Shown in pieces: positions 1 through 5,259 of a stretch of 5,259 nt of DNA; position 1 is the stretch's first letter; every line of letters begins with the position of its first letter. Made by a program: the position numbers and the translations under genes. A model generated the notes under the pieces. The model was not told where the DNA came from and ran no database searches. It saw only the letters and a list, made by a program, of their open reading frames with translations. The DNA comes from Acidimicrobiaceae bacterium (GTDB taxonomy: Bacteria; Actinomycetota; Acidimicrobiia; Acidimicrobiales; Palsa-688), in the NCBI GenBank assembly GCA_003156795.1, contig PMHU01000296.1, forward strand, positions 1 through 5,259, written 5' to 3'.

Positions 1-86
1 CTTCATTCTCCATGCCGACTCGGCGTGGTTGTGGTCGTAGTGCGCGGCGTCGTTCTGTTCTCACACTGAGGTGTCGGTCGGTGGGT

Positions 87-365
87 TCAGGTGGTCCTTA
101 GGAAAAGGGTCTGAGCGTGTGTGCCGGAGGTCTTCCCTGTGGCCTTGACAGTGTGTGTGCCGGCGATACCGGCGTCGGCGGGGATGGTGGCGGTGCAGGT
201 GAAGGTGCCGTCGCTGGCCGCGATGGCGGTGCATAACGCCACGGTGGTCGGTGAGGACAGGCCGGTGTCGTATTTGACCTTGATGGTTTCACCGGCGTTG
301 AAGCCGGCGCCGGTGACGGTCACGGTCGTGCCGGCGGGACCCTGGGCGGGTGAGGTGGTGACCGA
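87..365 (-). other. C-terminal Ig/TIG-like domain of the propeller protein
   Basis: The last 92 residues (636-727) have alternating hydrophobic and threonine-rich strands. They open with a GPAGTTVTVTGAGF motif like those that begin IPT/TIG-type or related beta-sandwich modules at the ends of actinobacterial secreted proteins. The mature protein's only two cysteines, C680 and C692, lie here 12 apart and could form a disulfide. The exact domain family is a guess from motif shape. Confidence 0.55.
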
Positions 366-2270
366 ATCGGCGGTGGTGACGCGCCCGATGGTGCTGTTCC
401 CCTGGTTGGTGAACCACATTGCGCCGTCTGGGCCGGCGGAGATGCCAATCGGGCCGACAACTTTGGGATCCTTGGTGTGTCCTTGGTCGCCCTCGGCCAC
501 CGTGGTCAGGGTCCCCCCGGTCGTGATCCGATAGATGTTGCTATTGGTGAACCACAGGGCGCCGTCGGGTCCGGCGGTGAGTCCCGAGGGTTCTCCGATG
601 TTCTGGCTGGTATAGGTCGTTACGGTTCCGCTGGTGGTGATCCGCCCGAGGTACTCCTCGTAGCGGCCAGACCAGCTAAGAGAAAACCACAGGTCGCCGT
701 CAGTGCCAGCCACGATCTGGACTGGGGCTTCGTTGGTCGCGTAGTTGGCGACAACCGCTCCTGATGTGGTCATGCGAGTGATCGTGTCGTTGCCGGTGTC
801 AGCGATCCACAGATCGTCATCAGGTCCGGCGGTGATGCTGTCGGGCGACTTTATGGTCGGATCGGTGTAGTTAGTGACAACCCCTGCTGTGGTGATCCGC
901 CCGATCGAGTTGTTGCCCGAGTTGGCAAACCACAGCGCCCCGTCGGGACCGGCGGTGATCCCTGTCGGGCCGTCGATACTCGCGTCGGTGTAACTGGTCA
1001 CGACCCCTGCTGTGGTGATCCGCCCGATCGAGTTGCCCGCGGTGTTTGTGAACCACAACGCCCCGTCTGAACCGGCCGCTATCTGGTCAGGACCGTCGAT
1101 GCTCGGGTCGACGTAGTTGGAAAGGACGCCGGCCGTGCTCACCCGCCCGATCGAGTTATTGGCTTGGTTCGTGAACCACAGCGCCCCGCCGGGCCCAGCA
1201 GCGATCCCGGTAGGGGCACTGATCCCCGAGTTGGGATAGTTCGACACCGCCCCAGTGGTGGTGATCCGCCCGATCGAGTTGTTGAGGTAGTTGGTGAACC
1301 ACATGGCGCCGTCGGGGCCAGTCGTGATCACGCCCGGCGAGGCGATACTCGGATCGGTATAGCTGGATATCACCCCTGCGGTCGTGATCCGCCCGATCGA
1401 GCTACCGTCAGTATTGTTGGGGTTGCCGTTGGTAAACCACATAGCGCCGTCGGGGCCGGCGGTGATCTCGCGCGGCGTGGCGATACTCGGGTTGGTGTAG
1501 CTGGATATCACCCCTGCGGTTGTGATCCGCCCGACGGAGGGTGTCCCACCGTAGAAGGCGCTGTTGGCGAACCAGAGCGCGCCGTCAGGGCCGACAGTGA
1601 TCTCCACCGGCGAGGCGATACTCGGATCGCTGTAGTTGCTGACAATGCCAGCGGTCGTGATGCGCCCGATCGAGTTGCCAAGTTGGTTGGTGAACCACAG
1701 CGCTCCGTCGGGCCCCACCGTGATACCGAGTGGATCCTTGATGCTCGGATCGCTGTAGTCGGTCACCGCGCCGGCGGTCGTGATACGCCCGATCGTATTG
1801 TTGTTCTGGTTGGTGAACCACAAAGCCCCGTCGGGGCCCGCCACGATCCCGTACGGCGCGGCTATCCCGGGGGCGGTGAAGTTCGTGACGACCCCTCCGG
1901 TCGTGATCCTCCCGATCGAGCTGTCGCCGTTATTGCCATTGATAAACCACAGCGCGCCATCGGGGCCGACAGTGATTTGACCGGGCTGGGAGATGCCCTT
2001 GCCGGTGTAGTTCGCTACCACCCCAGTGGTAGTGATTCGCCCGATCGAGTTGCCGATGTAGTTGGTGAACCACAACGCGCCATCCGGGCCAGCGACAATG
2101 CCGAAGGGATGGTCAATCCCGCCACCCGGGTAATCAGTGACCACCCCGCCAGAACCCCCCGCCGACGCCACCGACCCCACCGACACGGCTGACACGCCCG
2201 CGACCACAACCGCAGCCAGCACGGCGATTGCCCAACGCCAACCATGCAGCGCAGCACGCCGAACGGCCAT
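87..2270 (-). CDS. Secreted protein with 14 Vgb-type beta-propeller repeats and a C-terminal Ig/TIG-like domain
   Basis: This is a predicted extracellular protein of 727 residues. The start is ATG 2270, preceded by GGAGAGGTGG and followed by a classic signal peptide. Residues 43-635 are 14 tandem repeats of 38-49 residues (mostly 41), each carrying a GPDGALWFTN core and usually an IGRITTAG end. This is the pattern of the virginiamycin B lyase (Vgb/streptogramin lyase) propeller family. Vgb itself has seven blades, so 14 suggests two propellers in tandem. Residues from about 636 form a beta-rich domain beginning TTSPAQGPAGTTVTVTGAGF, resembling IPT/TIG or bacterial Ig-like modules, with cysteines C680 and C692. 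In the mature propeller only H54 and H598 are histidines and there is no cysteine, so true streptogramin lyase chemistry, which uses a histidine and glutamates late in the propeller, is unlikely. There is no sortase motif or C-terminal membrane segment, so it is probably released. Ligand binding or adhesion is possible; the actual function is unknown. Confidence 0.9.
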   Translation of the reverse strand: MAVRRAALHGWRWAIAVLAAVVVAGVSAVSVGSVASAGGSGGVVTDYPGGGIDHPFGIVAGPDGALWFTNYIGNSIGRITTTGVVANYTGKGISQPGQITVGPDGALWFINGNNGDSSIGRITTGGVVTNFTAPGIAAPYGIVAGPDGALWFTNQNNNTIGRITTAGAVTDYSDPSIKDPLGITVGPDGALWFTNQLGNSIGRITTAGIVSNYSDPSIASPVEITVGPDGALWFANSAFYGGTPSVGRITTAGVISSYTNPSIATPREITAGPDGAMWFTNGNPNNTDGSSIGRITTAGVISSYTDPSIASPGVITTGPDGAMWFTNYLNNSIGRITTTGAVSNYPNSGISAPTGIAAGPGGALWFTNQANNSIGRVSTAGVLSNYVDPSIDGPDQIAAGSDGALWFTNTAGNSIGRITTAGVVTSYTDASIDGPTGITAGPDGALWFANSGNNSIGRITTAGVVTNYTDPTIKSPDSITAGPDDDLWIADTGNDTITRMTTSGAVVANYATNEAPVQIVAGTDGDLWFSLSWSGRYEEYLGRITTSGTVTTYTSQNIGEPSGLTAGPDGALWFTNSNIYRITTGGTLTTVAEGDQGHTKDPKVVGPIGISAGPDGAMWFTNQGNSTIGRVTTADSVTTSPAQGPAGTTVTVTGAGFNAGETIKVKYDTGLSSPTTVALCTAIAASDGTFTCTATIPADAGIAGTHTVKATGKTSGTHAQTLFLRTT
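366..2144 (-). repeat. Tandem array of 14 propeller-blade repeats, usual unit 123 bp
   Basis: Blades by residue of the 727-residue protein: 43-83, 84-126, 127-167, 168-208, 209-253, 254-299, 300-340, 341-381, 382-422, 423-463, 464-504, 505-548, 549-586 and 587-635. Nine are exactly 41 codons long. Length variation comes mainly from the loop between the WFTN and GRITT motifs and is always a whole number of codons. The most regular units are blades 1 to 10. Blades 11 to 13 are the most divergent, for example DDDLWIAD in blade 11 and WFSLSWSGRYEEY in blade 12. On the plus strand the most conserved DNA piece of each unit is the GRITT-coding stretch, GTGATCCGCCCGATCGAG. Confidence 0.92.
2160..2270 (-). 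other. Signal peptide of the propeller protein
   Basis: Residues 1-37 show a basic start (MAVRRAALHGWR), a hydrophobic core (WAIAVLAAVVVAGVSAV) and a small-residue end, SVASA, before GGSGG. This suggests signal peptidase I cleavage after A37 and Sec-type export. No lipobox cysteine is present, so it is not a lipoprotein, and no clear twin-arginine motif is seen. Confidence 0.85.
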
Positions 2271-2274
2271 TAAG

Positions 2275-2284
2275 CCACCTCTCC
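2275..2284 (-). promoter_or_regulatory. Ribosome binding site of the propeller gene
   Basis: The minus strand reads GGAGAGGTGG, then CTTA, then ATG. The GAGG core sits seven bases before the start codon. This fixes the start at 2270 and argues that the open frame running further upstream is not the N-terminus of this protein. Confidence 0.8.
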
Positions 2285-2386
2285 ACGGCCGCAGAGACCG
2301 TCCGCCGCAGACTACAACGGCACCAGAGCCACATCTAACCACACTGCAGAACACACGCCCAGAAAACCGCCCCTGACACGATCCGG

Positions 2387-2417
2387 CCGCGCCATATAAC
2401 GACGGCTCGGGGCGCGG
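2387..2417. promoter_or_regulatory. Inverted repeat around a weak -10-like box between the two genes
   Basis: CCGCGCC (2387-2393) and GGCGCGG (2411-2417) are perfect 7-bp complements separated by 17 bases. The loop contains, on the minus strand, TTATAT (2394-2399), the most AT-rich spot between the genes. This could be a promoter with an overlapping operator for the propeller gene, or a stem-loop after the relaxase stop. No convincing -35 box at 16-18 bases and no T tract were found, so neither role is established. Confidence 0.25.
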
Positions 2418-2470
2418 GGTCTGCCGGTGGATCCAGAACAGATTGTGAACGCAGAATCCCGTCTGAGGCT

Positions 2471-2855
2471 TCAGAGTTCGATGCCTCGTTCGATGGTGGC
2501 TTCGGGCGCCGGGCCGGTCGGGACGGCGGTGAAGGCGTGCCGGCGGGTCTGCCTGCTGATGGTCTGGTTGAGGCTGTGGGCTTGGGGTCTGGCGGAGTGC
2601 TTCGAGGATGGCAGCCTGGCGGCCGGTCGAGTGGCCGTGCTGGTCGAGTTCGTCTCGCAGGGTTTCGGTGGCCGATTTCTCGTTGCTGGTTTTCCGTAGG
2701 GCGCCGGCGAGTACTTGGGCGGCGGCGGGCGGCTCCCGGCGGGTGTGTTCGTCGCCGGCTGCTTCGGTGATGACGCAGGCCTGGTTGTGGTGGCGGCCTC
2801 GGGTCATTCCGACGTAGAGGTGCTCGGCGGTGGTGGCCCGGTCGACGACGAGCAC
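2471..2855 (-). pseudogene. Out-of-frame C-terminal part of the relaxase-helicase (motif VI and tail)
   Basis: This is the missing end of the relaxase, not a separate gene. From 2855 a second frame reads VLVVDRATTAEHLYVGMTRG, the natural continuation of VDEA and helicase motif VI (YVGMTRGR plus HHN). It goes on through a segment ending in SATETLRDELDQ and then AAILEALRQT, with codons mostly ending in G or C. At the C run corresponding to 2584-2587 the coding signal moves back to the original frame: QAHSLNQTISRQTRRHAF and then PEATIERGIEL, ending at the TGA complementary to 2471-2473. Past that point the shifted frame becomes proline- and arginine-rich and loses its GC-rich third positions. 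With both single-base changes undone, the relaxase is about 911 residues, near TrwC in size (966 by recall). Either the gene is decaying or the sequence has two errors. The exact bases changed are inferred. Confidence 0.82.
2584..2587 (-). other. Frameshift 2 in relaxase: likely extra base in a four-base G/C run
   Basis: On the minus strand the run reads CGC CAG ACC CCA AGC. Removing one C gives CGC CAG ACC CAA GCC CAC AGC CTC, so RQT continues into QAHSLNQT and to the stop at 2471. Third-position GC content is high in the first frame up to here and in the restored frame after here. The switch point is therefore well placed to within a few codons, though the precise base is inferred. Confidence 0.7.
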
Positions 2856-5206
2856 GCCTCATCGACTGTGATTCCTTGGGCTTTGTGGACGGTGACGGCA
2901 TAGGCCAGGGCGACGTTCTCCACGACATAGTCGCTGGGGAGGGTGACGGTTCCCCGCCCGTCGAGGGAGGACAGTTGCAGCGCTCCCGTTCCGGTTCGGT
3001 GCCGGATTTGCCAGCGGTCGCCGTTTCGGACCCACGCTCCGGTGGTCGTGACCAGGCGGCGGTCGTTGCGGATGGTGACGATCTCGTCGCCGACCCCGAC
3101 GGTCTGCTGGCCAACGGTGACGCCTTCGGGTTCGACCTGGCCGGCGGCGACCCTCCAGGCCCGGGCCCGCAGCGCGAGTTGGTCGACGGTGTCGTGATCG
3201 GCGGCCATGACCACTACCGATCGATCTTCTCGGCGGGCGTCGAGCCAGGCCTGGTGGGCAGCGTCGAGGACCCCCTCGCGATCGGCGGAGCCAACCCGGC
3301 CGTGTTCGATGTACTCGTCGATGACGCTGTGGTCGCCGCGCCGTAGCCGGCGGGTGGCTTGGGCTTCCCACGGGTCGGCGAAGCGTCTGACGGCGGTGAG
3401 TTCGGCTGTTTTGGCGTCAGTGGCCAGCAGGCGGAACAGGCCGCCAGCGTCGACCGAACCGAGTTGGTAGTGGTCACCGACCAGCACCAGTTTCGCCCCG
3501 GCCGCGTCGACGTGGAGGACCAGTTGGGCCAGGTCGCGGGTGGAAACCATGGATGCCTCGTCACAGACGACCACCTCCCCGGGCTGTAGTCGGACCCGGC
3601 CTTTGGCGGCGTCGAGGAGGAACTTGGCCAAAGTGTCAGACCGGATCCCGGCCTGCTCGCCCAGCACCCCGGCGGCGACCGCGGAGGGGGCCACACCGCG
3701 TACCGGGGTGCCGGCCGCCTCCCAGGCTTGGCGCGCCGCGCCCAGAGTGCGAGACTTGCCCGATCCGGCCGGGCCGACCAACACCGCCACCCGCTCCCCG
3801 CCCCCGCAGAGCCGACGCAACGCCTGGGCCTGATCGTCACCCAATCCCGCCTCGGCCACGATCCGGTAGCTGGGCGCGACGGACACGCCGGCCGTGCGGC
3901 CCGTCTCGATCGTGTCGAGAATCGCTTGTTCGGTCTGCAGAGTCCACCACGTCGAGTAGCGGACGGCGCCGTGGCGTGGGTCGGGTCGGTCCGGGCAGGT
4001 CAAACACACCACCTCCGAGCGGGCCAACACGGTCTCGGCGGCAGCTTCGAGGACCTCGCGGACCATCTCGGCCCGGTTGAGCCTGGTAGAAGGTAGGACC
4101 ACCGATAGAGCCTCGATCAGCTCCGCTCGCCCCCAAGTGGAGTGCTTGGCCTCGAGCAGTTCGACCACCTCGGCCGGGATCAACTCGCCCGAGGGGCGCA
4201 AACCGAGCCGCGACCATCTGGCCTCTCGTCCGGTTGTGATTCGACGGCCGAACACCCGTGGCAGCCACCGTTGTGGAGGGTTGCCGACCGCGGTCGCTTC
4301 GGCTGTCCAGCGGGCCCGCAACTGGGCGGTCGTCTCGCCGCCCTCGCCTTTGGCCGCCCGGGACTGGTATGTAGCCGGCTGGAAAACGGCGGCGCGCTCA
4401 TCGTCGGTCAGGGACCGGCACAGCACCGCTTCTCTCTCACCGGTCAGACGAGTAGCGGCCGCTTCTACCTGGGCTCGGCGCTTGGAGAACATGGCGACCA
4501 AACCCGCGGGGACGCCGACGATCTCGGCCCCACCGTCAATGTCGACATCGCTCCAAGCTACGCCCAGCCGGGCTGACAGCTCGGCCCGCAAACATGCTTT
4601 GTAGAGCATCCCGGCCGCCTTCTGCACCTCGTACAGCTCCCGGCCGTCGACCGCCAACCAACGCCCGTCGGAGGCGGCCTGGACCTTGTTGGCCACCAAC
4701 ACATGGCTGTGCAACTGCGGATCACCGGCCCGTGAAGTCCTGTGAACGAACACCGCAGCGACATACCCGCGGGTTGCTTCCTGGACCAGCCCGCCGTGAC
4801 CGCGGCGGGTGAAAGCGGCGTGATCCTGGAGGAACTCCAAGGCCGCCCCGACGGCCGCGTCATGCCCGTTGCGGACTTCGGAGATGATCTCGGGTGGGGC
4901 CAGGGCCCACAAGACAGACACCGATTTCGGCGGCGAAAACGACAGCGCATACCCGGCCACCGTGTTCTTGTCCGACCCGAATCGACGGCCCAAGGTGGCC
5001 CCAGTGAGAGGGTGCAATCCCTGTCCGAACAACCGGGACAGGAGCTCCGCGTCGGTCTCACCGGACAGGCCCAAAGCGTCAGCGCCCCGGCCGATCCAGC
5101 GCCCTTTCTCTTCCAGATGCGCGGCGAAATAGTCCTCCACGCCGGCCGCGATCTCCCGGGCGTAATACGCCCAACCGTCCGGGGCCATCTTGGCCAGTCC
5201 CATCAT
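2804..5206 (-). CDS. MobF (TrwC/TraA-type) conjugative relaxase-helicase, truncated by a frameshift
   Basis: This protein would nick one strand at oriT, stay covalently bound to the 5' end and unwind the plasmid strand for conjugation. Seen from the ATG at 5206: candidate catalytic tyrosines Y14, Y15 and Y26; the fold motif FSPPKSVS at 90-97; and a three-histidine motif in VHRTSRAGDPQLHSH with H155, H166 and H168, spaced as in TrwC. A RecD-like helicase follows: Walker A GPAGSGKS (478-485), Walker B VVVCDEAS (545-552), motif III LVGDHYQL (575-582) and motif V VTVHKAQGITVDEA (771-784). A CxxC pair lies at 401-404. The start was chosen because MMGLAKM lines up with the usual MLSxGKL opening of this family; a GTG at 5242 is in frame but lies inside a hairpin. 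No strong ribosome binding site is visible. After A784 the frame is lost, 16 unrelated residues follow and translation stops at 2804, so motif VI is missing. The position equivalent to TrwC Asp85 is Ala87. Family assignment is secure; activity is doubtful. Confidence 0.93.
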   Translation of the reverse strand: MMGLAKMAPDGWAYYAREIAAGVEDYFAAHLEEKGRWIGRGADALGLSGETDAELLSRLFGQGLHPLTGATLGRRFGSDKNTVAGYALSFSPPKSVSVLWALAPPEIISEVRNGHDAAVGAALEFLQDHAAFTRRGHGGLVQEATRGYVAAVFVHRTSRAGDPQLHSHVLVANKVQAASDGRWLAVDGRELYEVQKAAGMLYKACLRAELSARLGVAWSDVDIDGGAEIVGVPAGLVAMFSKRRAQVEAAATRLTGEREAVLCRSLTDDERAAVFQPATYQSRAAKGEGGETTAQLRARWTAEATAVGNPPQRWLPRVFGRRITTGREARWSRLGLRPSGELIPAEVVELLEAKHSTWGRAELIEALSVVLPSTRLNRAEMVREVLEAAAETVLARSEVVCLTCPDRPDPRHGAVRYSTWWTLQTEQAILDTIETGRTAGVSVAPSYRIVAEAGLGDDQAQALRRLCGGGERVAVLVGPAGSGKSRTLGAARQAWEAAGTPVRGVAPSAVAAGVLGEQAGIRSDTLAKFLLDAAKGRVRLQPGEVVVCDEASMVSTRDLAQLVLHVDAAGAKLVLVGDHYQLGSVDAGGLFRLLATDAKTAELTAVRRFADPWEAQATRRLRRGDHSVIDEYIEHGRVGSADREGVLDAAHQAWLDARREDRSVVVMAADHDTVDQLALRARAWRVAAGQVEPEGVTVGQQTVGVGDEIVTIRNDRRLVTTTGAWVRNGDRWQIRHRTGTGALQLSSLDGRGTVTLPSDYVVENVALAYAVTVHKAQGITVDEACSSSTGPPPPSTSTSE
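2855..2856 (-). other. Frameshift 1 in relaxase: one base missing after VDEA
   Basis: On the minus strand the read is GAT GAG GC then GTG CTC GTC GTC GAC. One extra base, most simply a second G to give GCG GTG, would join VDEA to VLVVDR without a gap, which is the expected run from helicase motif V towards motif VI. Loss of one G from a GG pair is the simplest explanation. Confidence 0.8.
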
Positions 5207-5207
5207 C

Positions 5208-5221
5208 GGACGCTCACGTCC
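5208..5221 (-). promoter_or_regulatory. Small hairpin directly before the relaxase start
   Basis: The minus strand reads GGACG TGAG CGTCC, a perfect 5-bp stem with a four-base loop, ending one base before the ATG at 5206. No ordinary Shine-Dalgarno is present; the loop TGAG is the nearest weak match. It may tune translation, but short GC-rich stems are common by chance. Confidence 0.3.
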
Positions 5222-5238
5222 GCCGGCGAGGCCAGCCC

Positions 5239-5253
5239 GCACCCTTCGGGTGC
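5239..5253. promoter_or_regulatory. Perfect 6-bp hairpin upstream of the relaxase gene
   Basis: GCACCC TTC GGGTGC on the plus strand is a perfect 6-bp stem with a three-base loop at the window edge. No T tract follows on either strand within view, so it is not a clear terminator. It could belong to the leader of the relaxase gene or to an upstream element that is cut off here. Confidence 0.35.
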
Positions 5254-5259
5254 AGAGGT

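Larger units (their letters stand above)
2271..2470. other. Intergenic region between relaxase end and propeller gene
   Basis: This stretch holds about 200 bases between the restored relaxase stop and the propeller start. It stays open in one minus-strand frame, but that reading has no family resemblance and poor codon character. Only the inverted repeat at 2387-2417 and the ribosome binding site at 2275-2284 stand out. No rho-independent terminator was seen. Confidence 0.6.

Noticed and set aside
1..86. Possible terminator or start of another gene after the propeller stop
   Set aside because: The only palindrome, GCCGACTCGGC at 14-24, has a one-base loop and no T run. A minus-strand ATG at 13 lacks a ribosome binding site and leaves the window after four codons.
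121..534. Plus-strand open frame over the 3' part of the propeller gene
   Set aside because: It lies antisense to the Ig-like domain and the last blades, which have clear protein motifs on the minus strand. Its hydrophobic, valine-rich product follows from that antisense reading.
366..2144. CRISPR-like regular repeats
   Set aside because: The 123-bp period, graded divergence along the whole unit, and an open frame with propeller motifs show coding repeats, not short direct repeats with unrelated spacers.
1164..2192. Long plus-strand open frame of 342 codons opposite the propeller repeats
   Set aside because: Every blade is a whole number of codons, so a frame with no stop in one repeat stays open through many. 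The product is a repetitive antisense shadow (HRRGDTRI, DPPDR) with no ribosome binding site or family resemblance.
87..2270. Streptogramin (virginiamycin B) lyase resistance gene
   Set aside because: The fold repeats match the family, but the protein is exported, has twice the blades, and lacks histidines in blades 2 to 13, so the resistance activity cannot be supported.
2855..2856. Programmed ribosomal frameshifting in the relaxase
   Set aside because: No slippery heptamer or downstream pseudoknot was seen, and a second opposite shift would also be needed to reach the natural stop. Error or decay is simpler.
2335..3114. Minus-strand 259-codon open frame overlapping the relaxase end
   Set aside because: Its product is rich in Arg, Pro and Ser, typical of an off-frame reading of GC-rich coding DNA, and it overlaps motif V and VI coding in the correct frames.
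2876..3346. Plus-strand 156-codon open frame opposite the helicase domain
   Set aside because: It lies wholly antisense to recognised helicase motifs, has no domain of its own, and resembles other GC-rich shadow frames.

Overview
The window looks like part of an accessory or mobile region from a high-GC bacterium. The best guess is an actinomycetote. This rests on the GC-rich third codon positions and on a TrwC/TraA-type relaxase-helicase of the kind common on actinobacterial plasmids and integrative elements. Both genes lie on the minus strand and read from right to left. No RNA gene, CRISPR array, transposase or plus-strand gene could be supported.

Right part (5259 to 2471): a MobF-family conjugative relaxase fused to a RecD-like helicase. 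The N-terminal tyrosines, the three-histidine metal motif and helicase motifs I to V are all in one frame, starting at the ATG at 5206. The reading frame then breaks twice. One base is missing at about 2855/2856 and one extra base sits in the G run at 2584-2587. The two changes cancel, so the original frame resumes and ends at a natural-looking stop at 2471. Undoing both gives a protein of about 911 residues. As the sequence stands, the protein stops at 2804 (800 residues) and lacks helicase motif VI. The position of a catalytic Asp known from TrwC is occupied by Ala.

Middle (2470 to 2271): about 200 bases between genes, with a weak TTATAT box inside a 7-bp inverted repeat and, at the left end, a good Shine-Dalgarno sequence.

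Left part (2270 to 87): a secreted 727-residue protein with a signal peptide, 14 tandem Vgb-type beta-propeller repeats of about 41 residues (enough for two seven-bladed propellers), and a C-terminal Ig/TIG-like domain with two cysteines. The shifted part of the relaxase happens to lie in the same frame as this gene with no stop between them. A naive gene call would therefore join the relaxase tail to the propeller as one false 922-residue protein. Bases 1-86 hold nothing recognisable.

The relaxase would nick and unwind DNA for conjugative transfer. The propeller protein looks like extracellular cargo next to it. No functional link between the two is shown by the sequence.
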